From Rhodanobacter sp. FDAARGOS 1247 (lineage in GTDB: Bacteria; Pseudomonadota; Gammaproteobacteria; Xanthomonadales; Rhodanobacteraceae), in the NCBI RefSeq assembly GCF_016889805.1, contig NZ_CP069535.1, positions 1,364,001-1,428,000 of the forward strand: a stretch of 64,000 bases of DNA, in the 5' to 3' direction. A program made the translations under genes and the position numbers. The notes beneath the pieces were generated by a model. It was not told the DNA's origin. It ran no database searches and saw only the letters and a list, made by a program, of their open reading frames with translations. Of the stretch, positions 9,880 to 17,669 are shown piece by piece; the stretch's first letter is position 1; the number at the start of each line of letters is the position of its first letter.

Positions 9880-10443
9880 TCAACCGAATACGTAAGCCGT
9901 CGCCGGAATCGGCGTCCCCGCCGCGTTGTTGAGCGTGGTCCAATGGATGGCCTCGTCGGCGGAAATCGACGCGAACAATTTCGCGAGTTTGGGATCCTTG
10001 AGCGCCCTGATCTGGCCGATATACGCACTGGCGGCGCCGCGCTCGAGCATGGTCGCCAGCGCGACGACATCGGCCTCGTACTTGAGCGAACCAAGCTTGA
10101 GCTCGGCGATGTACTGGGTGTCCGTCCTTGGCTCGACGGGCTTGCCGCCGGCCGTTGCGACGAGTTTCGCCAACGAATCGCGATGCGCCTGATGGTGCCC
10201 CATGAAGACGAGCGCGAGCTTGAGCGTTGCAGGCGAAAGCAGTCCGCTCTTGCCCGCGAGGCGGTAGGCGGCGATGCCTTCGTGTTCGAGGGCAAGCGCG
10301 GTCTGGATGATGCCGACGTCGTTCGGACGAATCGTCGTGGTCGACATCGCTCTGCCGGCGAACAGGCTCGCGGCACCGACGCTGAGTGTCGCAACGCCCG
10401 CTCGCGCGAGGAACTTCCGCCGATCACCCTTTGGCTCATTCAT
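9880..10443 (-). CDS. Tat-exported ferritin-like domain protein
   Basis: A 187-residue protein with a twin-arginine signal (DRRKFLARAGVATLSVGAASLFAG) followed by a helical ferritin-like domain carrying Glu and His residues at metal-ligand-like positions (ALEHEGIAAYRL, FMGHHQAHRD, ISADEAIHW). The chosen start, ATG at 10443, has GAGGAGAAAGG directly upstream; the ATG at 10458 lacks a comparable site. It is paired with a cytochrome c. Function in iron or redox chemistry in the periplasm is an inference from the fold. Confidence 0.8.
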   Translation of the reverse strand: MNEPKGDRRKFLARAGVATLSVGAASLFAGRAMSTTTIRPNDVGIIQTALALEHEGIAAYRLAGKSGLLSPATLKLALVFMGHHQAHRDSLAKLVATAGGKPVEPRTDTQYIAELKLGSLKYEADVVALATMLERGAASAYIGQIRALKDPKLAKLFASISADEAIHWTTLNNAAGTPIPATAYVFG

Positions 10444-10992
10444 GGCCTTTCTCCTCATCGAGTCTCTGACATGGGAACCTGCCGTGGGCGGCGCTCATCG
10501 GAGCGCGTGCGTGCTGGCGAAGAACACCCACAGTGTGGTTGGCATGATGGCCTGTTGCCAGCGACCTTCGGTGTCTCGCACGCAACTTTGGACGAGGGCG
10601 CACGGTCATTGGACGAAGCCGCACGCGCGTGCGATCGCGTCGGGTTGCCTGGCGGCCGACGCCACGCGAGACTACCCATGTCGAATATCTTCGCCTGCCT
10701 GCTCGATGACTTTCAGGTCTGCGCCATATATGCGCAGCACTTCGTTTCGAGCGCGCTCCCTTCGGTTCCTGCATCGCGGATACAACGGTCGCTCCTTGAG
10801 GCTGGTTGCCGAGGGAGACGTCCGTCTTGATGGTGCGGTATCGCGCTTGGGGGCATCCTCTTTCCGAACGCGGCGGAAGGCTATTCGGTCAGCCTCATGT
10901 GGGTGTCGAGCTGTCCGGTTTCCGAATCAGACGTCAGGTTTTCCACCCCTCAACGTTTCCATCAAAGAGACAAATGACCGAGGAGGCATCCA
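10444..10992. other. Intergenic region of about 550 bases with an inverted repeat
   Basis: This divergent region separates the ferritin-like gene (-) from the MDR oxidoreductase gene (+). I found no convincing protein: the open frames here lack ribosome binding sites and recognisable domains. It holds the palindrome CTGCGC-(7)-GCGCAG at 10719-10737, a possible operator, and a good ribosome binding site GAGGAGG before the ATG at 10993. Confidence 0.5.
10719..10737. promoter_or_regulatory. Inverted repeat, possible operator
   Basis: Perfect 6-base arms CTGCGC/GCGCAG around an AT-rich 7-base centre CATATAT, in the gap upstream of an oxidoreductase gene that is followed by an AraC-type regulator. 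The symmetry and AT-rich centre suit a protein-binding site, but AraC proteins usually bind direct repeats, so the cognate factor is unknown. Confidence 0.3.
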
Positions 10993-11910
10993 ATGAAAGC
11001 GATCGTGGTGGTGGACCAGGCGGCGGGAACGGCCGGGATGAAACTGGTGGATCGGCCCGAGCCGCAGGCAGCGATCAACGACGTCGTCGTCGAGATCCAT
11101 GCATCGGGTTTCGTCGGGACCGAGTTGACCTGGCCCTCGACCTGGACCGATCGCCGCGACCATGACCGGACGCCATCGATCCCCGGCCACGAGCTGGCCG
11201 GCGTGGTCACCGCCCTCGGCTATGGCACGACGGGTCTGTCGGTGGGACAACGGGTGTTCGGCCTCGCGGACTGGTATCGCGACGGCACCCTGGCGGAGTA
11301 CGTGGCCATGGAGGCGCGCAACCTCGCACCGCTGCCGGGCGACGTCGATTTCTCGGTGGGCGCGAGCCTGCCGATCTCGGGCCTGACCGCGTGGCAGGGA
11401 CTGTTCGAGCACGGTCGCCTTCGGGCAGGGCAGAGCGTCATCGCGCACGGCGCGGCCGGTGCGGTCGGGTCGATGGTGACGCAGCTCGCACGAGAGGCCG
11501 GCGCCTACGTCATCGGCACCGGACGCGCGGCCGACCGTCAGAAGGCGCTCGACTTCGGCGCGAACGAATTCGTCGACCTCGAAAACGACACCCTGGAAGA
11601 CATCGGCGGGGTCGATCTGGTGTTCGATGTCATCGGCGGCGACATCCAGAAACGGTCCGCACGCCTGATCCGGGCCGGAGGGGTGCTGGTGACCGTCGTC
11701 GGGCCGCCCGAAGCACGCCCGGCCGATGGTCTGGCAGTCGACTTCGTGGTCGAGTCCGATCGTGTCCAGCTTGGTGAGATCGTCCAGCGGGTGCGAGACG
11801 GGCGGTTGCGGACGAACATCGGCAAAATCTCAACCCTCGACAACGCCGTTGCGACCTTCAACGCGACCGAGCGGCTCCATGGGAAGACGATCATCCGCGT
11901 CCGCCCGTGA
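10993..11910 (+). CDS. Zinc-independent MDR oxidoreductase (quinone oxidoreductase-like)
   Basis: A 305-residue medium-chain dehydrogenase/reductase. The N-terminal GroES-like domain has PGHELAGVV, and the Rossmann domain has HGAAGAVGSMVTQLA for NADP(H) binding and ends with the family tail LHGKTIIRV. Catalytic zinc ligands are not obvious, which points to the quinone/enone reductase branch. It opens a co-oriented group with an AraC regulator, OsmC and GST, consistent with detoxification of electrophiles; substrate unknown. Confidence 0.85.
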   Translation: MKAIVVVDQAAGTAGMKLVDRPEPQAAINDVVVEIHASGFVGTELTWPSTWTDRRDHDRTPSIPGHELAGVVTALGYGTTGLSVGQRVFGLADWYRDGTLAEYVAMEARNLAPLPGDVDFSVGASLPISGLTAWQGLFEHGRLRAGQSVIAHGAAGAVGSMVTQLAREAGAYVIGTGRAADRQKALDFGANEFVDLENDTLEDIGGVDLVFDVIGGDIQKRSARLIRAGGVLVTVVGPPEARPADGLAVDFVVESDRVQLGEIVQRVRDGRLRTNIGKISTLDNAVATFNATERLHGKTIIRVRP

Positions 11911-12067
11911 GAACTCGGCCTCCATGTCGAAGGAGACATCTGCGGCGAGGGTGTGGTTGTACGCCTTGGAGCACCCTCTTCCCTGGCGCGGCAAGGGCGC
12001 CGCGTCGTGCCCTGGTTGGCGGCAGCCCGATGGAACTCGATGAAACCCACGACATGATGGCACTCCC

Positions 12068-13108
12068 ATGAGAAGCTCCGATTTCGACCAATTGTTCAGG
12101 CGGGACTCGACCGCGTCGGCATCGTCCTGCCCACCAGCGGCGCTGGCGGAACGGATCCTCGATTCCATGGACGTCCGCGCCGAGGCGTTCGCGATATGCC
12201 GGATCGCCCGGGATGCGGCACTCGTCATTCCGGCCATTTCCGACCTGAAGATCATGTACGTGCTCAAGGGCACGTTGCATCTGCGCGTCGACGGCAACGA
12301 GCCGCTGGTGTCGCCGGCCGGCAGTGTCGTCCTGCTGCCCAAGAACCTGGCGCGTACGCTGACGGGCCAGGAAACCGTCAACCGGACGTACAACGCCCAG
12401 GACGTCATCCACATGGGGATACACAACCTCATGTACGTCGACGCGTTCGAGGGCGATGAACACGATATCCGCGTATTGTGCGGGCGGATCCAGATCGGCT
12501 TTGCGAACGATTTCGACGCGTTCGACGGCCTGGTGCAGCCGATAAGCGCCAGACCCGAGAACGATGCGTTTGTCCGAAGCGCATTTGAAACCATGCTCGA
12601 CGAAAGCCGGTTCCGCACGGCCGGCTCCCAGACTCTCGCCAACACCCTGATGAAGGCCTGTCTGGTCGAACTGCTGCGCCACGATCTCGATCAATTGCAC
12701 AACCCCGGCGGTTCGCCGTCGATCCTGCTGAAGCCCGGCGTGGGCCGGTCGGTCATCGCCATCCTCTCGCAGCCGTCGGCGATGCATACCGTGGCCTCGT
12801 TGGCCAAAGCTGCCTGCATGAGCCGGTCCGCCTTCGCGAAGGCCTTCGTGGAAACCACGGGCGCGACACCGATCGAATTCGTGGCGCGTGCGCGCCTGGC
12901 CAAGGCGCGTGACCTGATTGCAGCGACCGAGACTTCCATTGCATCGATCGCGACGGCCGTGGGTTTCGCCAGCCGCAGCCATTTCAGTTCGCGATTCCGC
13001 CAGCGCTACGGCGAGGATCCGACGGCGTATCGCAGGCGAGCCCGGCAAGAAGCGGACCCGACTTCCGGCGGCTCTTCGACAACGCTCGTTGGCGACTATC
13101 CAGCATGA
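12068..13108 (+). CDS. AraC-family transcriptional regulator with N-terminal cupin
   Basis: A 346-residue regulator with an N-terminal cupin-type sensor domain of the AraC-binding type (KIMYVLKGTLHLRVDG) and two C-terminal helix-turn-helix motifs from about residue 235 (ASLAKAACMSRSAFAKAF and TAVGFASRSHFSSRFRQRYG). It lies 157 bases after the MDR oxidoreductase and 28 bases before the OsmC gene. Regulators of this cupin class often control adjacent oxidoreductase genes, so the nearby MDR, OsmC and GST genes are the likely targets; the inducer is unknown. Confidence 0.9.
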   Translation: MRSSDFDQLFRRDSTASASSCPPAALAERILDSMDVRAEAFAICRIARDAALVIPAISDLKIMYVLKGTLHLRVDGNEPLVSPAGSVVLLPKNLARTLTGQETVNRTYNAQDVIHMGIHNLMYVDAFEGDEHDIRVLCGRIQIGFANDFDAFDGLVQPISARPENDAFVRSAFETMLDESRFRTAGSQTLANTLMKACLVELLRHDLDQLHNPGGSPSILLKPGVGRSVIAILSQPSAMHTVASLAKAACMSRSAFAKAFVETTGATPIEFVARARLAKARDLIAATETSIASIATAVGFASRSHFSSRFRQRYGEDPTAYRRRARQEADPTSGGSSTTLVGDYPA

Positions 13109-13136
13109 CTTCCCCAGGCCAATCGAGGTCGTTTGC

Positions 13137-13625
13137 ATGACCAGACATCCAGTGATCATCGAAGATACGGGGCTCGGACTGTTCCAGGTGGAAGTGCGCG
13201 CCCAGGGAACGTCGTTTCTTTCCGACGAACCGATCGCTTCGGGCGGCCTGGCTTCCGGCCCGGGGCCGTTCGATCTGCTCAGTGCCGCGCTCGGCGCATG
13301 CACGGTCATGACCGTGAAGCTCTATGCCCGGCGCAAGTCGATCGCCGTGTCCCACGTGCAGGTCGTGATCACGCACCAGCGCGATCCCGGATCGCGACGC
13401 GACGTGTTCGAACGCTCGATTTTCATCGATGCAGCGGTCACCGAAGACGAGATGAAACAGTTGCTCGCCGCGGCGGACCGCTGCCCGGTGAGCCGGACAT
13501 TGGGCGCAGGCGCGGACATCGTCTCGACCCATAGTCAGACGGCCATCGCCACCGGTCGACGCGCCGGGGACGAGACTTACATGCGCGCCATGGAACAGGC
13601 CTGCGACGAAGTCGCCACCGTCTGA
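13137..13625 (+). CDS. OsmC/Ohr-family protein
   Basis: A 162-residue OsmC-fold protein, a family of thiol-dependent peroxide/hydroperoxide reductases and relatives. Cysteines at the two characteristic places are visible in GACTVMT and in RCPVSRTL. The ATG at 13137 follows the AraC stop by 28 bases; longer in-frame starts would overlap the AraC gene. The product ends three bases before the GST start, so both are probably translated from one message. The exact substrate is not readable. Confidence 0.87.
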   Translation: MTRHPVIIEDTGLGLFQVEVRAQGTSFLSDEPIASGGLASGPGPFDLLSAALGACTVMTVKLYARRKSIAVSHVQVVITHQRDPGSRRDVFERSIFIDAAVTEDEMKQLLAAADRCPVSRTLGAGADIVSTHSQTAIATGRRAGDETYMRAMEQACDEVATV

Positions 13626-13628
13626 CCC

Positions 13629-14258
13629 ATGCTCGTCGTTCATCATCTCAGCCATTCGAGATCCCAGCGCATCCTCTGGCTTCTGGAAGAACTGGATGTG
13701 CCCTACGAGATCAGGTTATACGAGCGCGAAGGCAGGAGTCATCTGGCTCCGGAGGCATTGAAGGCGATCCATCCACTGGGGAAGTCCCCGGTGATCACCG
13801 ACGACGGCCGCACCGTGGCCGAGTCGGGCGCGATCGTCGATTACATCGTCCGCCGCCACGGCGAAGGCAGGCTCGCGCCGTCGCCGGACAGCTGGCTCTA
13901 CGACCAGTATGTGCAGTGGCTCCACTACGCCGAAGCGTCGGCAGCACTACCCTTGATCATGAAGGGACTGGTCTCGCACTTGGGCAACATGTGGCGCCCG
14001 CTCAAGCAGCACGTCGACATCGAGCTGGACACTCATTTGCGCTACATCGACCAGAGCCTGGAGGAGCGCGACTACCTCGTGGGAAACGCGTTCTCCGCGG
14101 CGGACGTGCAGATGAGCTTCATCGGTGAACTGGCGGCGATCCGGACCGACACGAGCCGGTTCCCGAATCTCGAAGCATGGGTCCGCCGATTCCAGCGCCG
14201 GCCGGCGTACCAGGCCGCCATCCGGCGCGGAGGCCCGTATGACCTTGGAAGCGGATGA
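13629..14258 (+). CDS. Glutathione S-transferase
   Basis: A 209-residue GST with a thioredoxin-fold N-terminal domain and a helical C-terminal domain. The N-terminus HHLSHSRSQRILWLLEEL resembles the bacterial GST branch with an active-site Ser/Arg pair, and SGAIVDYI with the preceding GKSPVI supplies the glutathione-binding region. It closes the MDR-AraC-OsmC-GST group. Conjugation of electrophiles is the family role; no specific substrate can be named. Confidence 0.9.
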   Translation: MLVVHHLSHSRSQRILWLLEELDVPYEIRLYEREGRSHLAPEALKAIHPLGKSPVITDDGRTVAESGAIVDYIVRRHGEGRLAPSPDSWLYDQYVQWLHYAEASAALPLIMKGLVSHLGNMWRPLKQHVDIELDTHLRYIDQSLEERDYLVGNAFSAADVQMSFIGELAAIRTDTSRFPNLEAWVRRFQRRPAYQAAIRRGGPYDLGSG

Positions 14259-14464
14259 TCGACATGCAGCGCCTCCGTTTCCCCTGAACAGCAACTCATG
14301 CCGCCATGGCCGACAACCGGGCGTTCCGGCCTTTCGCCTTGATGTTTTCCAACACTCTCGCCGCCGGCTTCAAAGGGATGGAACCCGCGATACATGGCCC
14401 GTCGCCACCTGCAACGGAAGAATCAGGTTCGGGCCACTCACGACCATGCCAATCGGAAGCAACC

Positions 14465-14848
14465 ATGAAACAGCCTATTGATGAAAACCTCGATGAAACC
14501 TTCATTGCGCGCCAGCGCGGGCGGCTGCTCAAACTGCGGGCGCAGCTCATTGCCGGTGGAGACGCAGCCGGTGCCGAGGAAGACACCTTGCAGATGGCCG
14601 CCGGTGACGAGCCCCAGGATGCCGTTGACGATGGCAACCGCCTCGAACAGCAGGCCAATGACGAGGCGCTGTTGGCGCACGACCTGGATCGGATCGCGGC
14701 CGTCGACCGCGCGCTGGAGAAAATGCGGGAGCATACGTATGGCCTGTCTGACGGCAATGGAGAACCCATCGGTCGTGCGCATCTGGAAGCCGTTCCCGAG
14801 GCGATCTTCACCGTGGATGAGCTCAATGCAAAGGCGCGCCAAAGGTGA
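14465..14848 (+). CDS. DksA/TraR-like protein lacking the zinc-finger cysteines
   Basis: The ATG at 14465 gives 127 residues: a helical, charged N-terminal half (coiled-coil-like, as in DksA/TraR) and a C-terminal segment ALEKMREHTYGLSDGNGEPI followed by HLEAVPEAIFTVDEL. This aligns by eye with the DksA/TraR zinc finger (YG-x-C-x2-C-GE ... A-x2-C-x2-C), but the four cysteines are replaced by Ser, Asn, Thr and Glu. Members without zinc are known, and a role in binding the RNA polymerase secondary channel is only inferred. The stop overlaps the GTG of the next gene. Confidence 0.7.
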   Translation: MKQPIDENLDETFIARQRGRLLKLRAQLIAGGDAAGAEEDTLQMAAGDEPQDAVDDGNRLEQQANDEALLAHDLDRIAAVDRALEKMREHTYGLSDGNGEPIGRAHLEAVPEAIFTVDELNAKARQR

Positions 14849-15216
14849 AGGGCCGACATGAGCATTCCGGGGTGACTCCGGCTGCCGTTGCCGAGGCGGC
14901 AGACATGCTGCTCGTCGCTGGCGAACGCCCGAGCCCCGACCGTGTACGGGCGTTGGTCGGCACGGGCTCGCATGACGTCATCGCCGGATTTCTGGACGTC
15001 TGGTGGGAGGACCTGGGGCGGCGCATCATCGCCCCAGCGGCCGATCCCTGGACGCCACCGCCGGAGGTCCAGCAAATCGCCGCGATGCTTTGGATACGGG
15101 CCACAGCGCACGCACGCGCCATGCTGGCTACTTCCCATGAGGAAGAACGCGAACGTTTGCTCGAAACGATTGCCCGGCTCGAAGCGAGGTTGCAGGATGC
15201 GTCTTCCGGCAACTAG
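14845..15216 (+). CDS. KfrA N-terminal-domain-like DNA-binding protein
   Basis: A 123-residue protein starting with GTG that overlaps the preceding stop (GTGA). Residues 10-60 match by eye the KfrA N-terminal helix-turn-helix region (VTPAAVAEAADMLLVAGERP, then VRALVGTGSHDVIAGFL), and the C-terminal third is a short Glu/Arg-rich helix. KfrA proteins on broad-host-range plasmids are long coiled-coil repressors; this one has almost no tail. The link with a DksA-like gene suggests an accessory or formerly mobile unit, which is an inference. Confidence 0.65.
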   Translation: MKGRHEHSGVTPAAVAEAADMLLVAGERPSPDRVRALVGTGSHDVIAGFLDVWWEDLGRRIIAPAADPWTPPPEVQQIAAMLWIRATAHARAMLATSHEEERERLLETIARLEARLQDASSGN

Positions 15217-15244
15217 CGATGAACCATCCGTCGAGACCTGCAGC

Positions 15245-15472
15245 ATGGCCAGGAAACGCGTGGCAGTGACAGCCGATATAGCCGATCCGATCATTCGGCT
15301 CCACAAAGGGCCGGAGGTGATTTTCGATGAAGATTTCTCGGATCACCTCGAAGGCATGCCTCCGCATCAGCGCAAGAAGTGGCTCGCAGACCGATCGGTT
15401 TTGCTGCTGGATGAATACGACGATGGCGCGTTTGATACCAACGGTGAACTCGATCCCTGGGAGCCCGACTAG
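15245..15472 (+). CDS. Small acidic hypothetical protein
   Basis: A 75-residue open frame starting at ATG 15245, 28 bases after the KfrA-like gene. It has a basic start (MARKRVAV), a middle FDEDFSDHLEGMPPHQRKKWL, and a strongly acidic end (LLDEYDDGAFDTNGELDPWEPD). No family is recognised and the ribosome binding site is weak. Position and codon use are compatible with a real gene in the same small group, but the call is tentative. Confidence 0.4.
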   Translation: MARKRVAVTADIADPIIRLHKGPEVIFDEDFSDHLEGMPPHQRKKWLADRSVLLLDEYDDGAFDTNGELDPWEPD

Positions 15473-15754
15473 GGAGATGTGCCAGTGCGCCCAAACGCAC
15501 GACGCAGCGCGTCACCAAAATGCCTGTTTGATCCGAACAACATAGCTGTCCGCTGAAAGTAGCCTGCGCGGGTGTCCGGCCATGCAGAAAGCCGCAGCGC
15601 TCACAGTCCGCGGAAGATTTGCGTCCCTGGCATGACGAGGCCGCCATCGCTCGGGAGTCACCCTTGCCTCACTCTCGATAACGAGCCCTGATCGCCCGGC
15701 CCCATGTCCGCTTCGGGTGGAAAGCGAGCATGGGCGATGAATGTGTCAGATCGG

Positions 15755-17032
15755 TCAGCCTTGACTCCACGCCCGCACTGCCTCCGCAAACGCCAGGCAA
15801 TCCGCAAACCGGTTGTACAGCGGCGCGGGGGAGATGCGGATGACGTCGGGTTCGCGCCAGTCGCCGATGATGCCGTTGGCCATCAGGTATTCGAACAGGG
15901 CGCGGCCGCGCTCGCGGCCGCCGATCACGCGGATCGACAGTTGGGCGCCGCGGCGGGCGGGAGCGGCGGGCGTCACCACCTGCAGCACGTTACCGAGCCG
16001 GGTCTGCACCAGCCATTCGAGATAACCGGTGAGCTGCAGGGATTTCTCGCGCAGCATGCCGATGCCGGCGCGGCGGAAGATCTGCAGCGACACGCGCAGC
16101 GGGGCCAGCGCGAGGATCGGCGGGTTGGAGAGCTGCCAGCCATCGGCGCCGGCGGTGGGCTGGAACTCGGGGCCCATCTGGAAACGAGTGGTCTTGTCGT
16201 GACCCCACCAGCCGGCGAAGCGCGGCAGCACGGCGGTGGCGTGGCGTTCATGCACGAAGGCGCCGCCGACGGCGCCGGGGCCGCTGTTGAGATATTTGTA
16301 ACTGCACCAGATCGCGAAGTCGGCGCCGCTGTCGTGCAACTGCAGCGGCAGGTTGCCGACGGCGTGGGCGAGGTCGAAGCCGACGACGCAACCATGCTTG
16401 TGCCCCAGTGCAGTGATCACCTCGATGTCGAACGCCTGGCCGGTGCGGTATTGCACGCCGGGCAGCATCACCAGGGCGATGCGCGAGCCGTGTTCGGCCA
16501 GCGCGCGTTCGATCGCGGCGAGCGAGGTGGTGCCGTTGGCTTCGTCGGGCTGCAGCTCGATCAGCGCGGTGGCCGGGTCGAAGCCGTGGAAGCGGATCTG
16601 CGATTCCACCGCGTAACGGTCGGTGGGAAACGCGCCGCCCTCGATCAGGATCGCCGGGCGCGCGGCGGTGGGGCGGTAGAAGCTGACCATCATCAGGTGC
16701 AGGTTCACGCCCAGGGTGTTCATCGCCACCACTTCGACGGGTAGCGCGCCGACCACGGCAGCGAGGTCGTCGCGCACGAACTCGTGGTAGTCCATCCACG
16801 GCAGGCGGCCCTTGAAGTGGCCTTCGACACCGAGTTCGCCCCAGTAGTCCAGTTCCGCGTTGACCGCTTCGCGCACCGCGCGCGGCTGCAGGCCCAGCGA
16901 GTTGCCGCAGAAGTACACGCTTTCGTGGCCTTCGTGCGGCGGGATCAGGAACTCGTCGCGGAACGCGCGCAGAGGATCGGCGGCGTCGCGGGCGTTGGCC
17001 CAGTCGTGGGTGGCTTCGAACGTGACGGACAT
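15755..17032 (-). CDS. kynU: Kynureninase
   Basis: PLP enzyme that cleaves kynurenine or 3-hydroxykynurenine to (3-hydroxy)anthranilate and alanine. The 425-residue protein has the PLP lysine in WCSYKYLNSGPG (Lys246), FDLAHAVGNLPL for the cofactor Asp and His, and the N-terminal YFCGNSLGLQP typical of KynU. It lies downstream of genes for a secreted unknown and ACMSD on the same strand, separated from them by a palindromic repeat, so it probably belongs to the same tryptophan-degradation locus. Kynurenine monooxygenase and 3-HAA dioxygenase are not in this window. Confidence 0.96.
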   Translation of the reverse strand: MSVTFEATHDWANARDAADPLRAFRDEFLIPPHEGHESVYFCGNSLGLQPRAVREAVNAELDYWGELGVEGHFKGRLPWMDYHEFVRDDLAAVVGALPVEVVAMNTLGVNLHLMMVSFYRPTAARPAILIEGGAFPTDRYAVESQIRFHGFDPATALIELQPDEANGTTSLAAIERALAEHGSRIALVMLPGVQYRTGQAFDIEVITALGHKHGCVVGFDLAHAVGNLPLQLHDSGADFAIWCSYKYLNSGPGAVGGAFVHERHATAVLPRFAGWWGHDKTTRFQMGPEFQPTAGADGWQLSNPPILALAPLRVSLQIFRRAGIGMLREKSLQLTGYLEWLVQTRLGNVLQVVTPAAPARRGAQLSIRVIGGRERGRALFEYLMANGIIGDWREPDVIRISPAPLYNRFADCLAFAEAVRAWSQG

Positions 17033-17100
17033 CGGGATTCTCTTGGAGTCGGAGCCTCCGGCTGCTTTCAGGGGAGGTCGGGTGAGGCGAGGAGCCAGAG

Positions 17101-17142
17101 CGACCCCACCCCAACCCTCCCCTGCGTTGCAGGGGAGGGAGC
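17101..17142. repeat. GC-rich palindromic repeat, single hairpin
   Basis: Perfect 11-base arms CCCTCCCCTGC/GCAGGGGAGGG with a GTT loop at 17115-17139, preceded by GACCCCACCCCAA. It is one copy of a repeat family seen between and inside genes across the window, here between kynU and the secreted unknown. Confidence 0.85.
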
Positions 17143-17150
17143 GGTACGAG

Positions 17151-17669
17151 TTACTTCAATTGCGCGGCGAGGGCGGCGCAGCCCTTGTCGAAATCGGCTT
17201 TCCAGGCGGCGCCGGCCTGGGTTTCGCTGGGGCGCATGCAGCGCAGCTGGATGGCGTGGCCGTTCTTGAACCAGTAGTGCTCGGTGTAGCTGAAGGCGGT
17301 GCCGTTTTCCTGCGCGGTGTAGATGTTGCTGTTGGGACCGGGCGGCGTGTCGGCGACCTTGTAACCGGGCAGCGCCATCGCCTTGGCGGTGGCTTCGCTG
17401 CGGTACTGGTTGAAGCTGTTGACGTCGGTGACCTGCTTCACCGTGACGGTGACGCGGGCGAGGCTGATCTTGCCGGTGGGCGAGGGGTCGGGCACCTGGA
17501 ACACGTGGGCTTCGGGGTCGCCCTGGGTTTCCATGATGCCCAGCCAGCTGTCGGGCGTGCTGAAGGTGACGGTGCCGTCGGCCATGCTGACGTCGGTGGC
17601 GTGCACGCCCGTGGCAAGCAGGGTGGCGGCGAACGCGATGGCGAGGGTGGTGCTGCGCAGGAGGTTCAT
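17151..17669 (-). CDS. Secreted protein of unknown function between ACMSD and kynureninase
   Basis: A 172-residue protein with a standard signal peptide (MNLLRSTTLAIAFAATLLATGVHA) and a soluble domain of about 148 residues rich in short beta-like stretches, with two cysteines (LRCMRP and KGCAAL) that could form a disulfide. Its ATG overlaps the ACMSD stop (17666-17669), so it is translated with that enzyme. I do not recognise the family. Its conserved-looking place in a kynurenine locus is unexplained. The frame continues open far upstream only as antisense-type noise. Confidence 0.75.
   Translation of the reverse strand: MNLLRSTTLAIAFAATLLATGVHATDVSMADGTVTFSTPDSWLGIMETQGDPEAHVFQVPDPSPTGKISLARVTVTVKQVTDVNSFNQYRSEATAKAMALPGYKVADTPPGPNSNIYTAQENGTAFSYTEHYWFKNGHAIQLRCMRPSETQAGAAWKADFDKGCAALAAQLK

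Noticed and set aside
10274-10996. A 240-codon plus-strand open frame ahead of the MDR oxidoreductase
   Set aside because: It begins antisense to the ferritin-like gene, has no ribosome binding site or recognisable domain, and runs through the likely promoter region.
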